Below, piece after piece: positions 25,523 to 33,953 of a DNA stretch of 64,000 nucleotides. The DNA lies in the NCBI GenBank assembly GCA_040387475.1, contig JAZKDT010000001.1, positions 502,382 through 566,381 of the forward strand, read 5' to 3'. A program made the translations under genes and the position numbers. Below the pieces are notes generated by a model. The model saw nothing but the letters and a program-made list of their open reading frames with translations. It was not told the origin of the DNA and searched no databases. Each line of letters opens with the position of its first letter. Position 1 is the first letter of the stretch. Source of the DNA: UBA4416 sp040387475. Lineage in GTDB: Bacteria; Bacteroidota; Bacteroidia; B-17B0; Aurantibacillaceae.

Positions 25523-26305
25523 ATGAATAATTTAACAGTTACAATTGTACAAACTGATTTGCATTGGGAAGACAGCGCTAAAAATCTGGCCCGTTTAACT
25601 GAAAAGTTGGATCAACTTACCGCGCCGACCGATATCATTGTGTTGCCGGAAATGTTTACCACCGGGTTTACCATGTTCCCTGAAACATTGGCCGAGGCTC
25701 ATGAAGGAAAAGGATTACAATGGATGATACAACAAGCGAAACAAAAAAAGTGCGTGCTTACGGGAAGTGTTTCAGTAAGCGACGGAACTAAATTTTATAA
25801 CCGTTTGTATTGGGTTATGCCTGATGGTACTTATAAACACTATGATAAACGCCATTTGTTTCAAATGGGAAATGAACACCAACATTATACGGCGGGAACG
25901 CAAAGACTCATCGTTGAATATAAAGGATGGAAAATATGCCCGCTGATCTGCTACGATCTACGGTTCCCGGTTTGGGCGCGTAACAGGAAGGAAAATGCGT
26001 ACGATCTTTTATTATATGTGGCTAACTGGCCCGAAGTGCGTTCTTATCCGTGGAAGCAATTATTGATAGCACGCGCTATCGAAAATCAGGCATATGTTGT
26101 TGGCGTAAATCGCGTTGGGAATGATGGAAACCATATTAATCACTCAGGAGATTCAGCGGTTATTAATCCGCGTGGTGAGTTACTGAGTCAGCCAAATTCA
26201 AATCAGGAAGTCATAGAGGCCTTTACACTTTCAGGAGTTTATTTGCAGGAATTCAGAAAATTATTTCCGGTTATGACAGACGGCGATGAGTTTGATATTT
26301 TATAA
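25523..26305 (+). CDS. Nitrilase-superfamily omega-amidase (YafV-like)
   Basis: This 260-residue carbon-nitrogen hydrolase has the triad Glu43 (LPEMFTTGF), Lys109 (YDKRHLF) and Cys143 (LICYDLRFPVW). The F-x-TGF and GNEHQHY context is that of the YafV/Nit2 omega-amidases, which turn 2-oxoglutaramate or 2-oxosuccinamate into the dicarboxylate plus ammonia. This pairs logically with the aminotransferase at 21639 at the other end of the operon. Length and ends are normal for the family. Confidence 0.9.
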   Translation: MNNLTVTIVQTDLHWEDSAKNLARLTEKLDQLTAPTDIIVLPEMFTTGFTMFPETLAEAHEGKGLQWMIQQAKQKKCVLTGSVSVSDGTKFYNRLYWVMPDGTYKHYDKRHLFQMGNEHQHYTAGTQRLIVEYKGWKICPLICYDLRFPVWARNRKENAYDLLLYVANWPEVRSYPWKQLLIARAIENQAYVVGVNRVGNDGNHINHSGDSAVINPRGELLSQPNSNQEVIEAFTLSGVYLQEFRKLFPVMTDGDEFDIL

Positions 26306-26311
26306 ATCAAC

Positions 26312-26695
26312 TTACAGCACCAATTCTTCAAATAAGCGCTGTATTGTTTTTTCAAGATCAATACTTAAGCCGGGATGTGGCCTCGAGGTTTGCACCGACG
26401 AACTACGCACCGCAGTTAGCCACCGAAAACGGGATGGCAGATCCATCTCGGCAATGGGCCCGCAATTTTTTATACCCATCGCAATTTTTTCAAAAGAACG
26501 TAAATTGTTTTGAAGTTGTTCCAAATCAAGCTCCTGCGAAAATAAACGTAATTTTACTTCGTTAACAGTAAATAGCACTTTAATAAATCTGGCCTGTTTG
26601 CAAAACAGGATGACTCCTACGTTGAGGAACTCTTCACGTTCTACCAGAGGCAAAACACGAATCACAGCATACTCATATAAGTGTTTTTCTTGCAT
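26312..26695 (-). CDS. DUF3037 protein
   Basis: This 127-residue protein has the DUF3037 opening YEYAVIRVLPLVEREEFLNVGVILFC. A helical middle and the end PGLSIDLEKTIQRLFEELVL follow. The family function is unknown, but DUF3037 genes regularly overlap a HipA-like kinase gene, as here (start overlaps the kinase 3' end by 23 bases). It converges with the omega-amidase gene, with six bases between the stops. Confidence 0.85.
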   Translation of the reverse strand: MQEKHLYEYAVIRVLPLVEREEFLNVGVILFCKQARFIKVLFTVNEVKLRLFSQELDLEQLQNNLRSFEKIAMGIKNCGPIAEMDLPSRFRWLTAVRSSSVQTSRPHPGLSIDLEKTIQRLFEELVL

Positions 26696-27467
26696 CCTGC
26701 GCTTCTTTTGTAAATATTTCAGAGTGTTGTAGTCGTGTGGATAAGAACTGAAAATATGCCTCCCTTAATGCCTCCGGCGATTCGTCCGTATCTCTCCACT
26801 GTAACCATTCATCCGGAATAAGATCGGTAATGGCACGTAATGTTTGATCGGATAAACGTGTTTTGAATTCCATGTTGGTTTCATCTAATAAAGAGGCCTG
26901 TGGCAACAATACATGTTCCTTGATATATGCGAAGGGAGTTTTAGCAGCAGCGTCCAGATTGGTCCAGGAATGCTGAAAAGATAAGCATGCACCGTGATCA
27001 ATGAGCCATAGTTGCTTGTTCCATATCAGCATATTTGTATTTCGAAAGGTGCGGTCAATATTAGTGATATATGCATCGAGCCAAACGATTTGAGATGCCA
27101 GTTTCGAATCTACGGTTGTAACCACGGGATCAAATGTGATAGCACCGGATAAAAAATGTAAAGCGAGGTTTAAACCCTGACTGCCTTTTAAAAGATCCTG
27201 TATTTCTTCGTCACCTTCTGTGCGGCCAAATGCTTCATCGAGATGAGCAAAAACTAATTCAGGAATTTTCAATCCTAAAGCACGCGCCACTTCACCGCCA
27301 ATTAATTCCGCTATCAATGTTTTTACACCATGACCGGTGCCTTTGAACTTTAACACATATTTGAAATCATCGTCCGCTTCAGCTAATGCCGGTAAGGATC
27401 CACCTTCGCGTAATGGCTGAATGTATCGGGTTACATGAACATTTCTTAAAGACGGTAATTGAGACAT
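26673..27467 (-). CDS. HipA-family kinase-like protein
   Basis: This 264-residue protein has the kinase-like features of the short HipA-related group. A P-loop-like Gly stretch precedes FKYVLKFKGTGHG, where Lys is the likely ATP contact. TNIDRTFRNTN carries the catalytic Asp and Asn, and LIDHG takes the place of the DFG-type metal-binding Asp. It lacks the N-terminal lobe of HipA toxins and has no HipB partner; its partner is the overlapping DUF3037 gene. A -7-like TAACTTTA (27491-27498, minus) lies upstream. The substrate is unknown. Confidence 0.82.
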   Translation of the reverse strand: MSQLPSLRNVHVTRYIQPLREGGSLPALAEADDDFKYVLKFKGTGHGVKTLIAELIGGEVARALGLKIPELVFAHLDEAFGRTEGDEEIQDLLKGSQGLNLALHFLSGAITFDPVVTTVDSKLASQIVWLDAYITNIDRTFRNTNMLIWNKQLWLIDHGACLSFQHSWTNLDAAAKTPFAYIKEHVLLPQASLLDETNMEFKTRLSDQTLRAITDLIPDEWLQWRDTDESPEALREAYFQFLSTRLQHSEIFTKEAQDARKTLI

Positions 27468-27552
27468 TGATCAACTTGTGTTTTGAATTGTAAAGTTAAC
27501 TATTTTTTAATAGTAATCTTCTCATCAAACCATTCTGATGACAGCAGGTATA

Positions 27553-28128
27553 TTACAGTTTTACTTCATCGGCATGCCTGCCATCTTTAATGAAAGTAAT
27601 AGCATGATAGTATGGTTCCAAAGGTACATAATGACCATGCTGTTTAGCAAAGTGTTTTAACCCTTCGTGACAAATAGCATCCCAGCTATATAAGTTAAGA
27701 GTCCAACCGTCTTCAATAAATCCCTGCACATCATATAAAAATCCTTTTTCCTCATGAAATCCTTTTCCATCACCAGTGCAAAGCACAATTGTTCCCGGGG
27801 TATTTTTATATTTCCTGCAATGGCGGTACATGGATAATTGCATGGCCTGGTCAACCGTTTCATTTTCGCCACTTTCCGAACGCGGAATGATTTGCAGATC
27901 GACCCCTTTATCGGTCATGCTTTTAAAAACATCGCTCATTTCGGCTGAACCACTTCCGGCCCATACCATTTCATTAAACTCCATGGAACCATGTGTGATC
28001 AGGAACAAAAAATGATTAAAAGCGATCCTTAAAGCCAGGCTGTCTTCATGCCTTGCCTTCGCAGCCTCCTGTCCGCCAATATAAATATTGGAATTATCAA
28101 CATACACACATACCGGTCCTTTTCTCAT
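27553..28128 (-). CDS. NYN-domain (LabA/PIN-like) protein
   Basis: This 191-residue protein is of the NYN family of PIN-fold putative ribonucleases. It begins VCVYVDNSNIYIGG (metal-binding Asp), has ENETVDQAMQLSMYRH and TIVLCTGDGKGFHEEKGF (two further Asp), and ends without extra domains. The acidic metal-site residues are intact. It is third in the leftward katE-SemiSWEET-NYN run, three bases after the transporter gene. RNA cleavage or RNA binding is the family expectation; no target is suggested by context. Confidence 0.85.
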   Translation of the reverse strand: MRKGPVCVYVDNSNIYIGGQEAAKARHEDSLALRIAFNHFLFLITHGSMEFNEMVWAGSGSAEMSDVFKSMTDKGVDLQIIPRSESGENETVDQAMQLSMYRHCRKYKNTPGTIVLCTGDGKGFHEEKGFLYDVQGFIEDGWTLNLYSWDAICHEGLKHFAKQHGHYVPLEPYYHAITFIKDGRHADEVKL

Positions 28129-28131
28129 AAT

Positions 28132-28392
28132 TTATTTGGGTTTATATTTTATACTTAAGATACCGGTAATAATATTAATGAGCAGTGAAAATGCGTTAGA
28201 AATAATGAGGATCCAATCTTCTTTTAAGAAGCCATACCAAACCCACAATACCAGCCCGATAAATAAGACTGCCAGCATTCCTAAAGAAATATTTCCGGAG
28301 TCCTTTTCTTTAACGAGTTTGATCAATTGCGGAATCAGGGAAGTGGCTGTAAAAATGCTAGCCGCAACGCCGATGACTGAAGTGAGATTCAT
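28132..28392 (-). CDS. SemiSWEET (PQ-loop) sugar transporter
   Basis: This 86-residue protein has three membrane helices in the SemiSWEET pattern: GVAASIFTATSLIPQLIKLVKEKD (with the PQ motif), ISLGMLAVLFIGLVLWVWYGFL and the third helix to KYKPK. SemiSWEETs work as dimers that let mono- or disaccharides through the inner membrane. It lies five bases after katE and three bases before the NYN gene, so it is probably co-transcribed with them; the combination has no obvious shared pathway. Confidence 0.9.
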   Translation of the reverse strand: MNLTSVIGVAASIFTATSLIPQLIKLVKEKDSGNISLGMLAVLFIGLVLWVWYGFLKEDWILIISNAFSLLINIITGILSIKYKPK

Positions 28393-28397
28393 AAATC

Positions 28398-30560
28398 TTA
28401 TGCAGGTACTTTACGCGCTATTTCTCTTTCCCAGAAACGGTGTTGTGCAATCGCTTTAATAAATGCCGCATCAAAATCGGGACTACGATCAACCAATACT
28501 CCGTTGTCTTTTGCGGTAATTTCAACCAGCGACACTTCCAGTAATTCTTCTCCGTCGGTACCCGCAGCAATTACCTTGCAGTGTTTATAAGCCTGGCTTA
28601 TAAAATGAACAGCGTCTGCTTCTTTTATTAAAGCATCAATGCTTTTTTCGCCTCCCGGAATATATATAGCGTCGTACACTACACTGCTGGCAATTAAAAA
28701 ACTCTCATCCACCGGGATGTTATTACCCTTATCTGATTTGATGGTTCCCATTTTTGGAGCGATCAGTTTTACAGTTGCACCTTGTTCTTCCAATAATTTT
28801 TTCATGCTGCTGAATGAACTTTCGTTGACCCCGTCACCCGCTAAAAAAGCAATACGCCTGGTCACAATCGAATTTTTTGCTGTGTTTTCCATACTGAGTG
28901 CTGCTGAACGTTCCAAAGATGATTTTACTTTTTTCGATTCATAATCTTTAGGATGCCCATCTGCGGGAATACTTTTGTTCATTGGTGTTTCGGGCGCTTT
29001 GGCAGCAATGCCCAAGCCGTCTGCTACTTTATTTGCCAATACACGGTCTACCTGTGTCAGTAAACCAACCATGCGCTCTCTTATTTCGGGAGCCTGCACT
29101 TTACTTAATTCAAATTGCAGGGCGCTGATCAAATGGGATTTTTCAGATTCACTTTGACTGTTAAAAAATAATTGCGCTTGGCTAAAATGGTCTAAAAAAC
29201 TTTTGCTGCGGTTTCGGATCTTTTTCGAATCGATTCTTTCAAGAAAAGAAGTAAAGCCAAAATTTTTCATCATCGCCTGAAAAGGACAGCCTCCGCCTAA
29301 TGAATTTGGATCGTAACTTGTTTTACCTTTATTAATGGCGTGGCGCATGTGACCATCGCGTTGGTTATTGTGAATATCAACTATTGGACGATTAATCGGA
29401 ATTTCATGAAAATTAGGGCTTCCTAATCTTGATAATTGAGTGTCGGTATAGGAAAACAATCTTCCCTGCAACAAGGGGTCGTTTGAGAAGTCAATTCCCG
29501 GAACCAGGTGACCCGGATGAAAAGCCACTTGTTCTGTTTCTGCAAAGAAATTATCGGGATTTCTGTTTAATGTTAAACGGCCGATTATTTTTACCGGCAC
29601 TAATTCTTCAGGAATTAATTTAGTTGGATCCAGTAAGTCAAATTCAAATTTAAATTCATCTTTCTCATCAACTAATTGAACGCCCAACTCCCACTGCGGA
29701 AAATTTCCGCTATCAATAGCTTCCCATAAATCGCGACGGTGAAAATCCGGATCTTTACCCGAGATAATCTGTGCTTCATCCCATGCAACTGAGTGAACGC
29801 CTAATACGGGTTTCCAGTGAAACTTCACAAAATGAGATTTCCCTTTTTCGTTGATGAAACGAAAAGTATGTACACCAAAACCTTCCATCATGCGTAAGCT
29901 GCGGGGGATGGCTCGGTCGCTCATAGCCCACATAATCATATGCATTGATTCGGGCATTAGTGAAATAAAATCCCAGAATGTATCATGGGCCGAAGCAGCC
30001 TGTGGCATTTCGTGATCCGGTTCTGGTTTTACCGCGTGAATCAAATCAGGAAATTTCATGGCATCCTGGATAAAAAATACCGGCATATTGTTACCTACTA
30101 AATCGTAATTTCCTTCCTGGGTATAAAACTTAACCGAAAATCCACGAACATCCCTCGCCAAATCGCTGGAACCACGTGAGCCGGCAACGGTCGAAAACCT
30201 TACAAATACAGGTGTTTTAACTGATGTATCATTTAGAAAGCCAGCCTTGGTATACTTCCCCATACTTTCATATAATTCAAAAACACCATGCGCAGCTGAC
30301 CCGCGTGCATGAACAATACGTTCAGGAATGCGTTCATGATCGAAATGAGTAATTTTTTCCCGAAGAATGAAGTCTTCCAACAAAGTACTTCCCCGTTCTC
30401 CCGCTTTTAGTGAATTCTGATTATCATTGATTCTTAATCCCTGGTTAGTTGTCAGAAATTCTCCATCTCCTTGCTCGGTGAATACCTGAAGCTTTTTGGT
30501 TTTTTCTGTTTCCTGTGCTGCTTTTACAGATTTTCCTGGTTTAGTCGGTTTTTTCGCCAT
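28398..30560 (-). CDS. katE: Large-subunit catalase HPII (KatE type)
   Basis: This 720-residue clade-2 catalase is close in length to E. coli HPII. The active-site His84 is in RIVHARGSAAHG, Asn157 in GNNMPVFFIQD, and the heme-ligand Tyr371 in RLFSYTDTQLSRLG. A C-terminal flavodoxin/GATase-like domain (about 570-715, RIAFLAGDGVNESSF) follows, as in HPII. It removes hydrogen peroxide in the cytoplasm. The N-terminus is Lys-rich and extends beyond the core. The start is ATG 30560, and the first gene of the leftward run is this one. Confidence 0.95.
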   Translation of the reverse strand: MAKKPTKPGKSVKAAQETEKTKKLQVFTEQGDGEFLTTNQGLRINDNQNSLKAGERGSTLLEDFILREKITHFDHERIPERIVHARGSAAHGVFELYESMGKYTKAGFLNDTSVKTPVFVRFSTVAGSRGSSDLARDVRGFSVKFYTQEGNYDLVGNNMPVFFIQDAMKFPDLIHAVKPEPDHEMPQAASAHDTFWDFISLMPESMHMIMWAMSDRAIPRSLRMMEGFGVHTFRFINEKGKSHFVKFHWKPVLGVHSVAWDEAQIISGKDPDFHRRDLWEAIDSGNFPQWELGVQLVDEKDEFKFEFDLLDPTKLIPEELVPVKIIGRLTLNRNPDNFFAETEQVAFHPGHLVPGIDFSNDPLLQGRLFSYTDTQLSRLGSPNFHEIPINRPIVDIHNNQRDGHMRHAINKGKTSYDPNSLGGGCPFQAMMKNFGFTSFLERIDSKKIRNRSKSFLDHFSQAQLFFNSQSESEKSHLISALQFELSKVQAPEIRERMVGLLTQVDRVLANKVADGLGIAAKAPETPMNKSIPADGHPKDYESKKVKSSLERSAALSMENTAKNSIVTRRIAFLAGDGVNESSFSSMKKLLEEQGATVKLIAPKMGTIKSDKGNNIPVDESFLIASSVVYDAIYIPGGEKSIDALIKEADAVHFISQAYKHCKVIAAGTDGEELLEVSLVEITAKDNGVLVDRSPDFDAAFIKAIAQHRFWEREIARKVPA

Positions 30561-30616
30561 AAGTTTGGTTTGTTTGTTATGTATGCATGCAATTCAAATA
30601 CCACCGAGCTTACAAA

Positions 30617-30643
30617 CAAAAAAGGCAGCGAATTTTCGCTGCC
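30617..30643 (-). terminator. Terminator of the DUF4382 lipoprotein gene
   Basis: GGCAGCGAA pairs with TTCGCTGCC around two T at 30624-30643. Seven A to its left give a T-run for leftward transcription, 19 bases after the stop of the gene at 30662. Confidence 0.8.
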
Positions 30644-30661
30644 CTCCATTTTTTAGTGACT

Positions 30662-31432
30662 TTATAAATTAACGGTGCCTACATTGGCACTTCCCCNNNN
30701 NNNNNNAATATTAACGGCCACGTTATGAATGGTTACCGGATTATAAGGAAGCGCCGGTGTAACTGTTACATCATATATCCCGATTGGCAGACCCGGGATC
30801 ATAAAATAGCCATTGGCACCCGCCATTGTTGAATAAGAATTAGAACCTGACGTAGCTACTATAGTGGCAATAACTCCCGGAGGATTCACCTGCCCTGAGA
30901 TGGAGCCACTGGATGCAACGCTGGCAGCTCTGATTACCGGTTTTAAGGAGAAGCCTCCGTTTCCTTGCTCTACAATAGAAGCATTAGCATCAAAGTCAAG
31001 CAACACATAATAAGGAATACCTGGCATTAACGTTTGGTTTACTTTTATTTTCAATCCCGACTGTTGGGCACTTGGGGTGCTTAACGGATAACTAACCCCG
31101 TTTTTTACAACTGTGTTATTTGGACCAAGAATTAATCTGATCTCCTGTACTGTTTGTATGTATAATGATCCCGTCGCAATCATCGTATCTAAACCATTGG
31201 TGAAATCAAGTAAATTGTATACACCGGCGTTGATATTTAGTAATACAGTTTGCCCGTTCCCTTTAATTTCAACGGCTTTAACATCCACGTTTACTTCCGT
31301 GTAATCGCCTGGTGCGTCGGTCATGCTAATATAGTAAGGAGTTGGATCCCGTGGATCAACACTTTCTTTTTTGCAGGAATTTATTAATAATCCAAGTGTG
31401 ATGATTAATAAAAATTTGTGAATTGTTTTCAT
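30662..31432 (-). CDS. DUF4382-type lipoprotein with carboxypeptidase-like beta domain (contains N gap)
   Basis: This protein of about 256 residues has a lipoprotein signal (LLINSCKKE, Cys20). A DUF4382-like domain follows (YYISMTDAPGDYTEVNVDVKAVEIKG, then LDFTNGLDTMIATGSL and VQEIRLILGPNN). A C-terminal carboxypeptidase-regulatory-like beta fold completes it (SISGQVNPPGVIATIVA...GIYDVTVTPA). Ten N at 30697-30706 hit the last 15 codons, so the final residues are unknown. It is likely an outer-membrane-anchored carbohydrate or ligand-binding protein. Its own terminator follows. Confidence 0.82.
   Translation of the reverse strand: MKTIHKFLLIITLGLLINSCKKESVDPRDPTPYYISMTDAPGDYTEVNVDVKAVEIKGNGQTVLLNINAGVYNLLDFTNGLDTMIATGSLYIQTVQEIRLILGPNNTVVKNGVSYPLSTPSAQQSGLKIKVNQTLMPGIPYYVLLDFDANASIVEQGNGGFSLKPVIRAASVASSGSISGQVNPPGVIATIVATSGSNSYSTMAGANGYFMIPGLPIGIYDVTVTPALPYNPVTIHNVAVNIXXXXGSANVGTVNL
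30697..30706. other. Ten-N assembly gap
   Basis: Ten undetermined bases lie inside the 3' end of the DUF4382 gene. The reading frame is kept if the true length is close to ten, but the C-terminus cannot be read. Confidence 0.99.
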
Positions 31433-31562
31433 AGTACTTTGTTTTATGGTATATATGTGGAGATACTAATCCCGTGCCAGCAGATGTTTAACGGCTTAAT
31501 TTTGTACGTTATCTGGAAAATTAAAAAAAATAAGTAATTTCAATTTTGAAACCATTTGTATT

Positions 31563-32270
31563 ATGACTGTTAAAGAAATCATGGCTGAACTGGAAGCCAA
31601 AGGAAGTCCGGCAATTAAAAATATATTTTTAAAACACGGTATTAAAGAACCATTTTTTGGTGTTAAGATTGAATACCTGAAAGTGATACAAAAGAAAGTT
31701 AAAAAAGATTATCAATTATCTAAAGATCTGTATGCTACGGGTAATGCTGATGCAATGTACCTGGCAGGGCTTATAGCAGATGAAGATAAAATGACCAAGA
31801 AAGATCTGGCACTTTGGGTAAAGCAAGCTGTATCCAATAATATCAGTGAATATACAGTTCCATGGATAGCAGCGGAAAGTCGCTTTGGTTATGAATTGGC
31901 TTTAGAATGGATCGACTCTAAAACAGATTTTATTGCTTCCGCTGGTTGGTCCACCTTGTCTAGCCTGGTTTCGATTAAGACAGATAGTGAGTTGGATCTT
32001 CCTTCTTTAAAAGCCTTAATTGCAAAAGTAGAAAAAGAGATCCACCAGGTGGATGACCGTTTGCGTTACCAAATGAATGGGTTTTTAATTTCCGTTGGTT
32101 GTTACGTGCCTGCGCTTACCGATACCGTTATCAAGGCAACTAAAAAAATAGGTGACGTTAAAGTTAACATGAATGGCACTGCTTGTAAAGTTCCTGATGT
32201 GATAACCTATATTGAAAAGGTAAAAGATAAAGGCACCCTGGGAAAAAAGAAAAAAATGGCGCGTTGTTAA
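31563..32270 (+). CDS. DNA alkylation repair protein (AlkD-like HEAT-repeat glycosylase)
   Basis: This 235-residue all-helical protein has the family start EIMAELEAKGSPAIKNIFLKHG, the motif AMYLAGLIADEDKM and the central region WIAAESRFGYELALEWIDSK. AlkD-type enzymes excise N3/N7-alkylated purines without base flipping. This subgroup is the short Bacteroidota form, ending in a basic tail (LGKKKKMARC). It is a single gene, with a convergent neighbour 22 bases away. Activity is inferred from the fold. Confidence 0.85.
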   Translation: MTVKEIMAELEAKGSPAIKNIFLKHGIKEPFFGVKIEYLKVIQKKVKKDYQLSKDLYATGNADAMYLAGLIADEDKMTKKDLALWVKQAVSNNISEYTVPWIAAESRFGYELALEWIDSKTDFIASAGWSTLSSLVSIKTDSELDLPSLKALIAKVEKEIHQVDDRLRYQMNGFLISVGCYVPALTDTVIKATKKIGDVKVNMNGTACKVPDVITYIEKVKDKGTLGKKKKMARC

Positions 32271-32292
32271 TGACACTGAGTTTTATTCGGAT

Positions 32293-33885
32293 TTACTTGA
32301 GTAGTTCGTTTAATTTACGGTTGATGTATTTCTCATTAGTCAATAACGCGGTTTGTATTTTTTTGGCATAGTGAATCGAGTCTAATACTTCCTTGTTTTT
32401 TTCTTCCAGCTGTTTAAAGGCCTGGTCCACTAATAGTTTTTGGTTTTCAATAATTTTTTTTTGTCTTTGCGTTACTTTAAAACGTTTGTAAACAAAAATG
32501 GAGAATACGATCACTAAACCCAAACTTCCATACAAAGCAAAGCGTTGGGTTCGTTCTTGTTTGAGCTGGGCCTGCTGGGCAGCCAGTTGTGAATTCCGAA
32601 CTTTTTGTTCTTCCACATGCTTCACACTGTCCGCTGCAGCTTGCTTCTCGTATTCGTATTGAAATTGTTTTTTTACGCTTGCTTTTTTTGTCTCCTGATT
32701 ATTAATGCTATCGCGCATCTGTATCTCCAGGGAATACATATCGAACGCTTCTTTGGCCTTGTTTTGTTTTTTATAGATCCGCTTAAGAGCCGCTGCAGCA
32801 CGCATCATATTTTTAGGAAAACCCAGCTCTTTGGATATTTGAAGGCTTTTTTCTGCAAGCTTCAAGGCTTCGCCACCTTTATGTTGATGAAGAAGAACAG
32901 TGCTTATGTTTATGAGTGAATTAGCTATCCCCGATTTATCTTTTATTTCTTCCTGAATTTTTAAACTTTTTTGATAATAGTCTAAAGCCAGGTTAAGAAA
33001 ATCTTCTTGTTTACTCCTGTTACCTAACCGTTTTTCTTCCTCGGCAAGATTTGAATATACACCTCCTATATTGCTGTAGGATTGGCCAATACCCAGTTTA
33101 TCGTTAATGCCTTCGCGTATTTTTAAACTCCTGTTATAATATTCCAAAGCTTTTGCCTGCGCATCTCTATAGCATTTTTCTTTAGAAGCCTGGCAGGCAG
33201 GATCACCGTGTTCGTTGTAAATAGCTCCAATGTTATTTAGTGACGCAGCTATGCCGTGATTATCGTGAGTTTGTTCCCGCATTTTTAAACTTCTGAAATG
33301 GTATTCTAATCCTTTTTTAAAATCTCCCTGATTTTTATGAATAATACCGATGTTATTTAGGGCATTGGCAACCCCTTTTTTATCGCCTATTTCCTCTCTG
33401 ATTTTTAAACTGCGATGGTAGTATTCCAGTCCTTTTGAGATATCTCCCTGGTCTTTATAGATACTCCCTATATTATTTAATGAATAAGCAATTCCTTTTT
33501 TATTTTTAATCTCTTCTTCTATTGTGAGGCTCTTTAAATAGTAAGTAAGCGCTTTTGGGATGTCGCCCTGATTTTGAGCCAGAAAACCAATATTATTTAG
33601 AGCGCTGGCTAAGTGCTTTGAGTAAAAAATCTTTTGGCCGTTATTGGAAGAGCTGTTCACGCCTTTTTGTGCCAATTGAAGTAATTGGTCGTTATATGTC
33701 GGCCATACCTTATCGTCGTTTTCGGAATCAATTAATTCACTTAAAATATTACAACGTGTTGTATCATGGTTTGCGTTTTTGAAAAGCTCTAAAAGCGACG
33801 TTGTTTGTTGCGCCTGCGTTTTAGGCATGGACCATAGCATTAGAAAAACAATGCCAGTTAATACTAAACAACGCGGGTGCCTCAT
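32293..33885 (-). CDS. TPR signalling protein with membrane helix and coiled coil, lacking an output domain
   Basis: I place the start at ATG 33885 (MRHPRCLVLTGIVFLML), not at 33936. A TTTG-N19-TACTTTTA promoter ends four bases before it and a good signal peptide begins there. About 530 residues follow, with six or seven TPRs of the type ALNNIGxIYKxQGDxxKALEYYxRSLKIREEI. One insertion in a repeat (CQASKEKCYRDAQ) is present. Then come a membrane helix (RFALYGSLGLVIVFSIFVY) and a coiled coil (QKKIIENQKLLVDQAFKQLEEKNKEVLDS, split here for length). It ends IHYAKKIQTALL...LNELLK, where homologues continue into a SpoIIE-type phosphatase. So it is a sensor without the usual output. Confidence 0.85.
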   Translation of the reverse strand: MRHPRCLVLTGIVFLMLWSMPKTQAQQTTSLLELFKNANHDTTRCNILSELIDSENDDKVWPTYNDQLLQLAQKGVNSSSNNGQKIFYSKHLASALNNIGFLAQNQGDIPKALTYYLKSLTIEEEIKNKKGIAYSLNNIGSIYKDQGDISKGLEYYHRSLKIREEIGDKKGVANALNNIGIIHKNQGDFKKGLEYHFRSLKMREQTHDNHGIAASLNNIGAIYNEHGDPACQASKEKCYRDAQAKALEYYNRSLKIREGINDKLGIGQSYSNIGGVYSNLAEEEKRLGNRSKQEDFLNLALDYYQKSLKIQEEIKDKSGIANSLINISTVLLHQHKGGEALKLAEKSLQISKELGFPKNMMRAAAALKRIYKKQNKAKEAFDMYSLEIQMRDSINNQETKKASVKKQFQYEYEKQAAADSVKHVEEQKVRNSQLAAQQAQLKQERTQRFALYGSLGLVIVFSIFVYKRFKVTQRQKKIIENQKLLVDQAFKQLEEKNKEVLDSIHYAKKIQTALLTNEKYINRKLNELLK

Positions 33886-33889
33886 ACTG

Positions 33890-33920
33890 TAAAAGTAATA
33901 AGATAGTTGAAACATGCAAA
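33890..33920 (-). promoter_or_regulatory. Promoter of the TPR gene (TTTG-N19-TACTTTTA)
   Basis: On the minus strand TTTG (33917-33920) and TACTTTTA (33890-33897) are 19 bases apart, the Bacteroidota spacing; only the last base of the -7 box deviates. The box ends four bases before ATG 33885, so the mRNA is probably leaderless. Confidence 0.6.
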
Positions 33921-33953
33921 TTCTGCTACATGACAACTTGAGATTGGTGGGAC

